From Cryptomeria japonica (Eukaryota; Streptophyta; Pinopsida; Cupressales; Cupressaceae): a stretch of DNA of 64,000 nucleotides. The notes beneath the pieces were generated by a model. It was not told the DNA's origin and ran no database searches. It saw only the letters and a list, made by a program, of their open reading frames with translations. Shown one piece after another: positions 48,867-60,710 of this stretch (within the stretch, counting starts at the first letter, position 1; each line of letters starts with the position of its first letter). The translations under genes and the position numbers were made by a program. Where the stretch lies: positions 610,325,065 through 610,389,064 of the forward strand of contig NC_081405.1 in the NCBI RefSeq assembly GCF_030272615.1, written 5' to 3'.

Positions 48867-49020
48867 TTGTTATTTTAATTGTTTTTGGCTAGGCTTGGTG
48901 TTACCAAGCCTAGCACGTTTTTGAATTTCCAGAACACGCACGGGTTATGCAAAATTTCGTTTTTTTTTTGCATGTGGCCACTTTTTTGTTCACCATCTTG
49001 GTGCACTTACTCGTGTGTGT

Positions 49021-49173
49021 ACATATATAAGTATATGCATACATATAAATTTATACAAATACATACATATACATATATAGATATATAGACACACATATAT
49101 ACATATGTATATGTATATATATATGTACACACACACACACACACCATATATATATATATATATAAACACACAC

Positions 49174-49204
<31 letters not shown>

Positions 49205-49232
49205 CTTATATACATATATTCATATAGATGTA

Positions 49233-49308
<76 letters not shown>

Positions 49309-49330
49309 TACAAACATACAATTAATATAT
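49021..49330. repeat. compound (TA), (GTAT) and (AC)n microsatellites
   Basis: TATA-rich runs, a GTAT run near 49178-49203 and a pure (AC)n of about 69 bases (49235-49303). The ORFs here are artefacts. Confidence 0.95.
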
Positions 49331-50074
49331 CTCTATGGACTTTATATGTCTATATATAATACATTTTAGGGTACCATATACTCTACTGCATAAGGTTTCA
49401 TGCAACTATATATATTTAGACCATTTAAGGGTTTCAAACACAAGTTGGTAAGTGTGTGTTTGTTTGTATGCTTCTCATCGTTTGGTCTACGTAGATGTAG
49501 AATAAAGTGCAAGTGAGGAATAGGAGAGTTGTAAAGATAACATGGACAACATTGGCTCTACAAAAGAGAGGTGTTACATTGCCACCATGTGAGGAGGATG
49601 AAGCTACAACAATTGCACAAGCAGTCGACCCTGTTTATATTTCTTCTTTATATGAATAAATAATGGAAATTTTGGAGCGTGAGTGTTGTTTTACATTTTT
49701 TGCAAAGTATATATGATGAAAAAGGGTCATAGGTGGACATGGTGGAAAAGATGGTCAACTAGGGATGAGAAGAGGAAACATTATGTTTGTCATGTAGTTA
49801 ACTGTAATTGCAAGTTGGCCATCCATTTCATCTATCATGAAATGTGATTTGGTAGTGTACATGTCAAATCATTTTGTTTTATACAAGTGGTTATATAATG
49901 GAAATATAAATATCTATTTGTATTCACCTAGATTTAGAAAGGTGAATAATAATTGCTAAGTTGTATGATTGAACATGTATTTTTCTTTAAATGTTATAAA
50001 AATAGTTTTAAAAAACAGAAATTATTTTTATGTTTAACATGGAAAATTAAATTGACATTTAATGAAGTACGTAC
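49331..50074. other. AT-rich stretch without a gene
   Basis: No coding or repeat structure that I can name. Short frames show no family resemblance. Confidence 0.5.
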
Positions 50075-50076
50075 TA

Positions 50077-50547
50077 GGGGAAGAGCACCAGTAGCCGTCA
50101 TAGCTAACTTTGTGCACCCACAGATCCTAAACAGTACATCGGATTTTGAATTTTTTTTTTTAGTCGTCTTCGTATGCGACTTAACTGCTTATAGCTATTG
50201 ATCTTGCTTCTGGGTAGTATCGATGCACACTGTGGAATCAATTATGCGCACAAAGGTCAAAAAGTACACATTTCAAAGTGTCGCGTAATACCTAACTATA
50301 GATGTTCCAGTAACCTTCAACTCAAAATCACTAGTACTTGTTGACAAATGTCCCAATAGTGGTGCAAAAATGTTCCAATAGTAGTGCACAAATGGGCCAA
50401 TTATGAACAAAAAATTACAAAAAATGATCGACAATTGGTACAAAACAAATTTATTAATTATGTTTTCACTATGATAGCTATTGGAGGGTCAACATGACAA
50501 TAAGGTGATGGTTATTGGAACTATGTCATCTATTGATGCTCTTCCCC
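50077..50547. mobile_element. MITE (471 bp) upstream of the first CAT gene
   Basis: The ends are imperfect inverted repeats: GGGGAAGAGCACCAGTAG on the left, GGGGAAGAGCATCAATAG as the reverse complement of the right, with a further shared CATAG. TA on both sides (50075-50076, 50548-50549) suggests a TA target duplication, so it could be a Tc1/mariner-type MITE. Two subterminal direct repeats (CCAATAGTGGTGCAAAAATG and CCAATAGTAGTGCACAAATG) lie near 50353 and 50378. It ends about 560 bp before the CAT start codon. Confidence 0.65.
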
Positions 50548-50549
50548 TA

Positions 50550-51107
50550 TCAACTACCCCAAATGTAAGACCCTGCACCACCATTGGATGTGCTCCCTTG
50601 TCTCAACAATTTTATTCTCATACCATGTGAAGTTGTCATAAGTTAGTGTTTTTAACTAAACTAAGCATCCACATTTAAACTGGTGGTACTTCACTTACAT
50701 AAATTGTCGCTTCCTTGGGAGCAGAGCGAGTAGATAGAACGTCAGCTTATGACCACGTTTCTAAAGAGACAGCCAATTGTTTTGTAAACGTTGCGTGCCA
50801 ACCATTCTTTCCAATATTTAGAATGGTAGTTGGACAATGGAGCCAATTTACTGCTAAATCTCTGGGGAGATTTGATTAGAAAGCGTGTAGTCTGTTTCAC
50901 GTATGAATTGGACTTTTAGGTGTACGAATGGACTCACCTGACAATCATAAATGAGATTATTTTCTTAATAAAAATTCAAGTGTAACTAACTAATATTAAC
51001 TATGGATCTGACAGAGGCAGTTAGATCTGTTTATTTGGTATAATGTTTGGTTTTCAGTATTCTGAGATGTCTCAATTTTCAGCGAGCCCTGTTTTATAAA
51101 ACAACAG
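50550..51107 (+). promoter_or_regulatory. upstream region of the first CAT gene
   Basis: The stretch between the MITE and the start codon should hold the promoter and 5' leader. A short hairpin (AAATCTC-TGGG-GAGATTT, about 50857) and a GGTATAATG near 51037 are visible, but I cannot place a TATA box with confidence. TTATAAAAC lies only about 15 bases before the ATG, too close to be one. Confidence 0.35.
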
Positions 51108-54100
51108 ATGCCTGCCGGAGAGTTGAACAGTGAGGTTGTTTCTCTCTTAGAGGGTGGGTCGAATGAAGAAATAGTTGCAGGGAATGGCGTAAAGAAGTAT
51201 TTTTTGCCGGGGGAATCGTTCAAGTGCTGGAGCAACTATGGAAACGCTCTTTTGCAAACGCCCCAACGCTTCAAAGAACGTGCGCTTTCGAGGGCAGATG
51301 AGAAGAAAGAGGCGGAAGAGATCAGAAAGAGGAGTGAGAATGATATGAGGAGGACTCTCAACTGGTGGGATTTAACCTGGTTTGGATTCGGCGCAGTCAT
51401 CGGAACAGGGATTTTTGTGCTCACTGGACAGGAAGCCCACGAGGACGCAGGCCCCGCCATTGTTATATCCTATGCTCTCTCTGGATTCTCCGCGATGCTT
51501 TCTGTCTTCTGTTACACTGAATTCGCAGTCGAAATTCCTGTTGCGGGTAATTACAAATCTTTAAACTCTCTAATATTTGTGCCATTTTAGAACTGTTTTG
51601 AGTTTTTACATTGTTGCACAGCCCGGCAGGGCATCCATGATAAATTATCCTCTCAATCCTGCCTTCAATTATTGCTCTTTAGATTTGTTTGTGTATGTCT
51701 CAAATCTTTTAGGGCTATTTTTTTAGTCCCTTGACTGGTAGGTCTGGACGAACTGACCATGCTTCATAATTAAAGTCCTATACTTTAATCACTTAAGGTT
51801 TTAATCCCTTTTATCTTCTGCATTTTAACTATTTCCAAAAGCTTATTATCAATTTAATCAGGTAGATACGACGTTCGTTTAGGAAAATAAACAATATTCT
51901 GGATTAAGAGAGCAAACTATTTGGAAAAAAATCGAACAGGTGGGGGAAAAGAACTTTCTCAGCAGGTAGGATTTGTTTAATGGTTGTGAAAAATAAAAAT
52001 TACATCTCGATATAACTGCAGAGCCTGTTGAAGGAATCTACAACATCAAATCAAATGTGTATCATTTATCATAGGAAGCGCAGTGTATAAACTATAAAGT
52101 TAGTTCCCTATATATAGGTATAGATCTCGCAATTTAAGTTGAACCTCTCCCAAAGGTGTACACCTCAGAATTTAATAAGTTTAATTAGGTTATGTCTGAG
52201 ATCAAATGTATTTTTAGTCATTGAATTTAAATTTATTTAAATTTTTAATATTTGCATTTATTGGAATTTCTGATTATTATTTGATACAATCAATAATAGA
52301 TTCAACGTGCACGTTTAAACAGCACACCTCAAGTTTTGATTTATTTAGATGATTCATTTCACATCACACTTTTCAATAGGATCGGTCTATTAGTGTGATT
52401 TTAGATGACCCATCTAAACAAATCAAAGCTTAAATATGTTACTCAAATCAGAATTCAAAGATGTTTAAACAACAATATATCTAACTGAATGATGATACCT
52501 TTTTCAAAATAAATGATATTTTAACTTTTTCCCAACAATCATGCATAACCACCATTCTATTTTTAATTGTCACAATAAATACATTTCCTATGGAAAATAG
52601 CTTTAACTGAATGTCTAATCCCATCTATTAATTAGAATTTATATTAGTGACTGAGTGGAACCATAAATACAACAATTGCAAGCTATATAGGGTATAAGAC
52701 CCACTAGTTAAGCATGTTCCAATTAATGTCATATTTTTTGATGAATTAATGTCCAAATTTTTTAATACTAAATCACTAGTGATTGTGATTTTAAAGCTGC
52801 TATATTGACCATGAATATTCATAAATGAATGAAATATATTTCTTATATGCAAAATGTGATAAATTATGTGATACTACATCAGCACACTGATAAAACATTA
52901 TTTAGTGTACAACTATCAATCTAATTTTTGGGGATTATTTTGAATACCTCATCAAAAAAACATGTTAATATTGCTTTATATTTCATAATCTGAACCTGAA
53001 ATCTTAGTTATAAATCATAAGCATATGAATTATCAAATAAGCCACAATAAGAAATTGAAAATGATTTGAGATTTAAACCTCAGATTTTGAGAAATACCAA
53101 ATTAGAATGATCAACTACTACTGAATACATCTAATCCCCTGTTTTCCTAAAGACATATAATCCCCTGTTTTCATAAATAACAAATATTTTTGTGGGCACC
53201 ATCCCAGATCCTAACTTCTTCTCTGGCAGGCGGCTCATTTGCATACCTGCGGGTGGAGCTGGGAGACTTGGCAGCATTCATAGCCGCAGGAAACATAATC
53301 TTGGAGTCCATAGTAGGCGCAGCGGCTGTGGCTCGATCCTGGACCTCTTATTTCGCCACTCTCCTCAACCACTCCCCTGATGATTTTCGCATCCACACAA
53401 ACCTGGCCTCAGGTTTCAACCTCCTCGACCCCATTGCAGTCGCTGTCCTCCTCTTGGCCTCCGTAGCCGCCATTGTTAGCACGCGATTTGCATCCTATCT
53501 CAACTGGATCGCCTCCGCCGTCAATACCCTTGTCATCCTCTTCATCATCATCGCCGGCTTTATGAACGCCAACACCTTCAATCTGAGCCCCTTCTTTCCC
53601 TACGGCGTCAAGGGTGTCTTCAGAGCAGCAGCTGTTGTGTACTTCGCGTATACAGGCTTCGACGCCATTGCCACCATGGCAGAAGAAACGAAAAACCCAT
53701 CTAGAGATATTCCCCTGGGTTTGCTCGGCTCCATGTCGGCCATAACTGTGATATACTGTCTCATGGCACTGGTTCTCGTTCTCATGCAAAGTTACATTGA
53801 TTTAGACGTCAATGCTGCCTATTCCTTGGCATTCCAAAGCATTGGTTGGAAATGGGCAAAATATCTGGTAGCCCTAGGAGCTCTGAAAGGAATTACTACT
53901 GTTTTATTAGTGGGCGCAGTGGGACAGGCAAGGTATACGACTCACATCGCCAGAACACACATGATTCCTCCTTGGTTTGGCTTAGTGAACGAGAAAACTG
54001 GTACGCCTATCAACGCAACGGCTTCAATGGCAATTGCTACCTCATTGGTGGCCTTCTTTTCAAGCCTAGATGTGCTTTCTAACCTTCTCTCCATCAGCAC

Positions 54101-54536
54101 TCTGTTCATATTCATGCTCATGTCTGTTGCTCTGCTTGTGAGAAGACATTATGTCAAGGAGAAAACTTCCAGAAAACATGTTTTTTTGTTGACAACTTTC
54201 ATTATTATAATTATATGCTCGTCTGCAGCGACTGCTGCCTACTGGGCCGTGTCCAGTGGATGGATTGGGTATTGCATTACTCTTCCTGTCTGGTTTTTGG
54301 CCACTGTGGGTCTGGCTGTGTTTGTGCCACAGTGTAGAGAGGCCAAAGTGTGGGGGGTGCCTCTGGTTCCATGGCTCCCTTCGCTGTCAATTTGTATCAA
54401 TTTGTTTCTCATGGGGTCATTGGATTATATGTCGTTCATCAGATTTGGGATTTGCACGGTGATAATGTTGGTGTATTATGTTTTTCTTGGACTCCATGCC
54501 TCGTTTGATGCGTCTCATGTTGTGGGTGTTACTTAA
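51108..54536 (+). CDS. cationic amino acid transporter, CAT1/5/8-like (two exons)
   Basis: Exons 51108-51546 and 53230-54536 join in phase 1 (G|GC, glycine 147) across a GT-AG intron of 1683 bp and give 581 residues, near the 570-595 usual for plant CATs. These APC-superfamily proteins carry lysine, arginine and other amino acids across the plasma membrane or tonoplast, probably with protons. The first 85 residues are polar (RADEKKEAEEIRKRSEND). The membrane part begins NWWDLTWFGFG, with the substrate-loop motif GTGIF at 99-103, then EDAGPAIVISYALSG, and later helices through LPVWFLATVGLAVFVP. About 14 helices are expected. No break is visible. The start is chosen because the same MPAGELN begins the second gene. 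Confidence 0.92.
51547..53229 (+). other. intron of the first CAT gene
   Basis: AT-rich, with GTAATT at the donor and TTCTTCTCTGGCAG at the acceptor. The acceptor region (GATCCTAACTTCTTCTCTGG) is conserved in the second gene at about 59382-59400. No ORF or element is recognised inside. Confidence 0.85.
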
Positions 54537-55879
54537 GAGAATGGAGGAGAAAGCAATGCAAAGAAATGTGAAATTTTATTTTGCAATACTCTGAGAACTT
54601 TGTATGAAAATGTGTGACGATATCTGATATAATTAGATTTCTATATTCCTTGCAAATAGTTTTGGTTCCAATTTATTACTTCATAAAAATAGACCTTCCA
54701 ATCTGTGCACTCAATAAGTCCTATTTATTTTGGAATAGTGGCTTTTTTTTTTCTTAAATTCTAATTATCATAGATACTGACTAATGTTTATTCATATTCT
54801 AAGTAGGTTAACTATCATTATTCTAACTTATATCAAAATAAATGTTAAGATAATTGTAATTAATGTAATTAGAATGTGAATAAACATTTATGGCATGTGT
54901 AAAGTATAAATAACTTTGGATTTGAGTAATCATTAATGAGATGTGTCTATCTATTCTAATTTCTCCCTTTCCAATTCTTTCTCCTCTTAATGAAATTGTA
55001 ATTCAGAGTTTTTTTTAAGGATGATATTGTGCTCTCAATTCTATAAACTTTTCCAATTACAAATGATATCCTTTCAACATCATCCCAAAGTTCTTAAAAA
55101 TGTGTTTCCTCATCATCTTCTTCTTCTCCTTTGATTGACATTATACTCGTTTCGATGCTTTTTGTAACAATGTTAGGTTCCCAAGAAATGAAATTCCCTC
55201 TTATACTTGAATTAGTGGATGACATAATTTGTGCACAACTCATAACATTTAACTTTAACAATGAGTTTATACCAAGCGATCCATCAATTATAATAGACAA
55301 TCTCTTTGTGATCACCGAAATTGGATATTGTTATGTCAATTAAAATAACTTTCAAAACGTTGGCTCAACAGGTCGAATGGATGCAAGCTACACAAAAGAT
55401 GTTCATCGTGATATAACATTAATGAAATGGAAAGAAAAATGGTAAACTACCAAGGAAACACTATACATAAGATATCAAACATAAAAATTTCCTTTAAGAA
55501 ACCTTATAGTATGAAAAATACACCATGAGTGTGCATTTTATCTTCATCCTACAACTTTGGTCAAATGAATACAAGTGTTATGATGCTACTGAGGATGATT
55601 GAAGCCAACACAATTTGCTTTGATACTCCTTCACATCTACTATGAAATCTTGTATCTCGGAAACTTTTACTTCTTTATTTGTAATATTGTAAATAAAGGT
55701 TAGTACATGGGAAAACCTTTCTAACTTCATGTTTACATATTATGGCAAACTCCTCTATCATCCAATGGTGATGAAATGGAAGGGAAAAACATACACCTTG
55801 TAGCAATTTCATTTCTCTATGGTACTTAACATTTTCACCACCTCTCACAAGTGATAAAATCTCCATGCTTGATTTTCTA
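54537..55879. other. 3' flank of the first CAT gene and spacer
   Basis: AT-rich. Several short ORFs (for example 55094-55315) lack any family resemblance. The 3' untranslated region of the first gene should lie in the first few hundred bases, but I cannot place its poly(A) signal. Confidence 0.5.
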
Positions 55880-56833
55880 CTCAAGGTAAAAATCCACATC
55901 TTGTTAAGGAGACTCTTGAGATGCTTATAGTCACCTTCAATGCCAAGTTGACTTTCAATTGTCTTGTTTACATCATAATACCATGGTTTTGTGTTATTTA
56001 ATTATCCCCAAGTTGATAGTCCTTCTTGACTAAAGTGATTCTCCCTGATGTTGCTATTTCAACTTCATTTGACCCAAATTTTGAATCAAGCTAGAGAGTC
56101 TTCCCTAACCAAACTTGTTGTTGGTTGAAAAAAAAGATCTTGAGAGGATTTTGTGACTGAAAAATACAATAATAAAACAAATAGACAACCTTATTTGATA
56201 GAGTGTAAGTTTTACCATTTATAAAGTTGATAAAAAGACAAGACTACATGTTGTAGAATAAGTACAAATTGTGAAAAGAAAAATCTCTATACATTAATTC
56301 TTTAACCTGAAGTAAAAGACTCTCTGGAAGCCCGGCTTTATAAATAAGGTAAAATGAAGAAAGAAACAAGTCCATTCTATTTGTTTACTCATAACAATGA
56401 CATGACATGTGAAATACTCATAAACAACTAATAGATTATGATGAAATTAACTACAATACACCAATAACTATGTTTATGTAGGTATACCCTCCTCCTATTT
56501 CCCATCAAGCTTCTTGTGCACGACATTTCCACCTATCTATCCTTCTGCACCTACGCTAGCAGGCTTAGGTACAACTGCTGCCATAAATCACGATTCAAGT
56601 CAAATCTCATAGTGCAAAAGATTCTTCCGCTGCATTCTCTGAAGAATTTGTAAACTTGCGTGAAAGATACAAGCTCTGATGACATATTGAACCTGTTTAC
56701 TCGGTTCATTTGCGTTTATTAGCAAATCACCGATGCCTTTAATAGCGTCTTGGTTAGCCGTCTATCTAAATATCATCTGCCTTCTAAACAATAAAGGCAA
56801 AAAAATTAGCAAGTTCTGTTATAGAAAATAAAG
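55880..56833 (+). repeat. upstream region of the second CAT gene, duplicated at 58460-59087
   Basis: The blocks ATAATACCATG-TTTT-TGT, CCCTCCT-CTATTT, GACATTTCC, CTACGCTAGCA, GATTCAAGTCAAA, CAAAAGATTCTT, GAACTTGCGTGAAAGATA-AAGCTC and AATAGCGTCTTG-TTAGC occur in the same order in both regions, each ending at a CAT start codon. The second gene's own promoter and leader should lie here. The parallel shows a tandem duplication of a CAT gene with about 0.6-1 kb of 5' flank. Confidence 0.85.
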
Positions 56834-59800
56834 ATGCCTGCCGGAGAGTTGAACAATGAGATTGTTTCTCTTTTGGACCGTGGTCTGAATGAAGGAATAG
56901 TTGCAGATGGTGGCGAAAAAAGGACAGGAAAGAAATATTTTCTGCCCGGGGAATCGTTCAAGAGCTGGGCAAGTTATGGAAAAGCTCTTCGCCAAACGCC
57001 CCAACGGTTCAAAGATCGGGCGCTTTCTAGGGCAGACGAGAAGAAAGAGACAGAAGAGATCAGAAAGAGGAGTGAGAATGAGATGAGGAGGACGCTCAAC
57101 TGGTGGGATTTAACCTGGTTTGGATTCGGCGCAGTCATCGGAACAGGGATTTTTGTGCTCACTGGACAGGAAGCTCACAACGACGCGGGCCCCGCCATTG
57201 TTGTCTCCTATGCTCTCTCGGGCTTCTCTTGTATGCTTTGTGTCTTCTGTTACACCGAATTCGCAGTTGAGATTCCTGTAGCAGGTAATTCTTTCCGCAA
57301 TCAAAATTCTACAATTGTGAGAGTATTCGATAATATGCGTCAAATTTTTATATTTTCTCTCATTTGGGTCCCTCTATTGGATCTGCCAATACTTGAATTG
57401 GAAATTAGAATCTTTCATTTTGTTTGGCCAAGTAATAATGACAAAGTTTCCCTAAAAGTCAATGAAAACAAAGAAAAATCAACAAAAACGACAGAGAAAT
57501 AGAGGATGGAAGGGAAGGGGAATCAATAGGATTAATCACGAAATCTAATTATTGATTTTGATTAACTGACTGATTTAATCCATTGATCAAGTTTTAGGGA
57601 AGGTTGGTGATTATTTTGCTAAATAAATGCAGTAATGATTTGACTGAGTTTTCAAATCGCTATCGAAGAGATTCAATATAAGAAGCTTTTCATTTAGTAT
57701 CGCCAACTCTATCTTTCTGTCAGTTACACTGATTTTCCAAGTCTAAGATTTTATAATCTTTCCAATAGAGATTAGGTCAGGGATCACGTCTACGTTCGTC
57801 AGCTTGGGCCAGCATAGATTGTAGTTCAACTCGAATAATGGATATATATGAAGATACAAACAAAAACTACCCATCGAACGGAAAAGAAAACATTAGATAG
57901 GAAATATAAAATAGGGGACCACCTAAACAGAGAAGAGCGGTCACCAAAGAAACCTGCATGCAACAATCAAGGCTCCACAATTTGATATAAATATAATTTA
58001 TTCATAAAAATCAAGGCTTATAAGGTTGAAACATCAGGAGCTTTGATATTAAATGGGGATGAATTTAATGAAAATTCATTGTTGTGATTGAATTATAGTA
58101 ATAGGTGGATGAATTTTCAAAATATATTGATGCTTCTCTAAATATAATGGGTGTTAAGTGTATCATTCATGGTAATGAAATATCGGTTTGTTCTAATTAC
58201 AACTTATAAAATATGGGTTAATAAGTTGGACTCGAGAACTATCTAATTAAATTTTAATAAAACAATAGAAAAATACATGTATTTATGTATATTTATAACC
58301 TTTCATATTCCACTCTTTCCCTACATGATAATACTTTTGTTGCTTTCAATTACTATGTAATTATTTGATCACCATATAATATTTACATTACTACTAAGAT
58401 ATTTATAATTTTATTATGGTCACAACTTATAAAACTTATAAGAAATAATAAACTCTTCATACTTGACTTTGTACTTATGATGCAAGTCTACATCTTGTTA
58501 GGACACTCTTGACATTCTCCAAATCAGCTCAAACATATCCTTAATTTTCTTACCATCCTGTTTGCCTCATAATACCATGATTTTATGTCAGTTGCTCATA
58601 TGCAAGTTGGATTCAATCTAATATTAGAGTTACATAGAAAAACAATAAACAATCTTATTTATCTTGTATAACCGATTAATTAAGTAGGAGCGCCAGCGTC
58701 TCGCTTGTTCTGGTCAATGCTTTCACGTCCGCAACACCTATTTTATGTATTCCCTCCTACTATTTGCCAGCATGCTTCTTATGCATGACATTTCCAGAGT
58801 CTACGCTAGCAATTTTAGGTCCAACTGCTACTTAAACAAAACAAGATTCAAGTCAAAACTCATTGCACAAAAGATTCTTGGGCTGCACACTGAAGAATTT
58901 GAGAACTTGCGTGAAAGATATAAGCTCTTGTGCCGTGTTGAACCTCTTTATTTGTTGCATTTTGGGTTTATTAGCGAATCACGTATGCCTTCAATAGCGT
59001 CTTGATTAGCTCTTTACCTAAATATTATCTACCCTATAAATAAAAAATGCAAAATTTTAAGCAAGGTCTCTAAAAAAGAAAAAACAGATGCCTGGGGGAG
59101 AGTTGAACAGTGAGATCATTTCACTTTAGGACGGTGGTCTCAATCAAGGAATAACTGCAGATCGTGGCGTGAAAAGGGCAGGAAACCTTCAAAAGCTGGG
59201 CATAATAAAAAAAATCTCATCCGAAAACGCCCCAATGCTTTAACTGTTCTTCTCTTTTATATAGCTTTTTACTTTATCAATTAAGTTTTTAAAACTAAAA
59301 AAATGAAACTCTTCTCCCCTTTCCTAGCCTATCATTACAGTTTTCAGAGAGGGCAAAATATTTTTGACTGCACTATCTTTGATCCTAACTCATTTTCTGG
59401 CAGGTGGTTCGTTTGCATACTTGCGGGTGGAGCTGGGAGATTTGATAGCCTTCATAGCCGCCGGAAACATAATATTGGAATGCATTGTCGGCGGAGCTGC
59501 GGTGGCTCGATCCTGGACCTCTTACTTCGCCACTCTACTCAACTACTCCCCCGATGACTTTCGCATCCACACAAACCTCGCCTCAGGTTTCAACCTGCTC
59601 GACCCCATTGCCCTTACCGTCGTCCTCTTGGCCTCCCTAACCGCCATTTTGAGCACACGAGTAACCTCCACACTGAATTGGATCGCCTCCATCGTCAACA
59701 GCTTCATCATCCTCTTCATCATCGTCGCTGGCTTCATCAACGCCAACACCTCCAATCTCACTCCCTTCCTTCCCTACGGGGTCAAGGGCGTTTTCAAAGC

Positions 59801-60710
59801 AGCAGCCATTGTTTACTTCGCATACGGAGGTTTCGAGACCATTGCTACCATGGCGGAGGAGACGAAAAACCCGTCTAAAGACATTCCCCTGGGCTTGCTC
59901 TGTTCCATGTCGATCATAACCGTGATATATTGTCTCATGGCACTAGCCCTCGTTCTCATGCAGAGTTACATAGATTTAGACGTCAACGCAGCCTATTCCT
60001 TAGCATTCCAAAGCATTGGGTGGAAGTGGGCAAAATATATTGTAGCGCTGGGAGCTCTGAAAGGAATTACTACTGTTTTACTTGTGGGCGCAGTTGGACG
60101 GGCAAGGTATATGACACACATTGCCCGAACGCACATGATTCCTCCTTGGTTTGGCTTAGTGAACGAAAAAACTGGTACACCTATCAATGGAACGGCAGTC
60201 CTGGCAATTGCCACCGCAGTGGTTGCCTTCTTCTCAAGTCTAGATGTGCTTTCTAACCTTCTGTCCATCAGCACTTTGTTCATCTTCATGCTCATTTCTG
60301 TTGCTCTGCTTGTTAGGAGACATTATGTCAAGGAGATAACTTGCAGAAAACATGCTTTTTTGTTGACAACGTTTATTGTTGTAATCATATGCTGCTCCAT
60401 TGGGACTTCGGTATTTTGGGCTCTGTCCAGCGGATGGATTGGATATTGTATTGCTCTTCCTGTATGGTTTTTGGCCACTGCGGGTTTGGCTGTGTTTGTT
60501 CCGCAGTGTAGAGAGGCCAAAGTGTGGGGAGTGCCGATGGTTCCGTGGATTCCTTCCTTGTCGATTTTTATCAATGTGTTTCTCATGGGGTCGTTGGATT
60601 ATGAGTCGTTCATCAGATTTGGGATTTGCACGGCTCTCATGTTGGTGTATTATGTTTTCTTTGGACTCCATTCCTCCTTCGATGCGTTTCATGATGTGGG
60701 TAATCAGTGA
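56834..60710 (+). CDS. cationic amino acid transporter, CAT1/5/8-like, second copy (probably composite)
   Basis: Exons 56834-57284 and 59404-60710 join in phase 1 at the same glycine (residue 151) and give 585 residues. The first exon has four residues more than the first gene (DGGEKRTGKKYF against GNGVKKYF). GTGIF is at 103-107. Helical segments match the first gene closely (YSLAFQSIGWKWAKYIVALG, FGLVNEKTGTPINGTA). No break is seen in either exon. The 2119-bp intron contains a decayed third first exon (59088) and its upstream copy, so exons 1 and 2 may come from two tandem genes whose intervening part was lost. Whether splicing skips the relic is not visible. Confidence 0.82.
57285..58459 (+). 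other. first part of the second CAT gene's intron
   Basis: AT-rich, no ORF of note. If the second exon once followed here, nothing of it remains recognisable. The duplicated flank begins near 58460. Confidence 0.6.
58460..59087 (+). repeat. duplicated upstream region of a third CAT copy
   Basis: Collinear with 55880-56833 but shorter. It holds CCTATAAATAAAAAATG near 59030, a better TATA-like sequence than the equivalent place before the second gene, and leads to the start codon of the relic first exon. Confidence 0.85.
59088..59242 (+). pseudogene. relic first exon of a third CAT copy
   Basis: ATGCCTGGGGGAGAGTTGAA through CATCCGAAAACGCCCCAATG follows exon 1 of the other copies for about 50 codons (MPGGELNSEIISL, then DGGLNQGITADRGVKRAG). 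It has a stop after ISL, lost bases around the FLPGESF segment and nothing recognisable after the QTPQ part, so the membrane-spanning half of the exon and its splice donor are gone. It lies about 160 bp before the shared exon 2 (59404). Confidence 0.85.

Larger units (their letters stand above)
44505..49010. mobile_element. TIR element, 4.5 kb, non-autonomous, unclassified
   Basis: The ends are inverted copies over at least 28 bp: GTAAGTGCACCAAGATGGTG then AACAAAAA at 44505, and its exact reverse complement ending at 49010. Further homology (GTGGCCAC) lies just inside both. The interior holds, in order, AT-rich sequence, a 49-bp array (45371-45569), a (CT)n core with an assembly gap (45856-46355), and a 59-bp array (48607-48866). 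The arrays share a GTACGGGTT-like core. No transposase is visible in the known sequence. TG microsatellite on both sides hides any target duplication. The ends resemble those of the element at 14819-15808. Confidence 0.75.

Noticed and set aside
48990-49370. ORFs of Tyr-Ile-Cys-Val or Thr-His repeats
   Set aside because: Artefacts of TATA, GTAT and AC microsatellites.
51090-51100. TTATAAAAC as the TATA box of the first CAT gene
   Set aside because: It ends about ten bases before the ATG, leaving no room for a leader.
53409-53789. Minus-strand ORF of 126 codons inside CAT exon 2, and similar frames at 60240-60692
   Set aside because: Shadows of the well-supported transporter exons in other frames, with no family resemblance.
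55094-55343. Overlapping ORFs on both strands between the CAT genes
   Set aside because: Both are short, lie on opposite strands over the same bases, and show no protein family. Probably chance.
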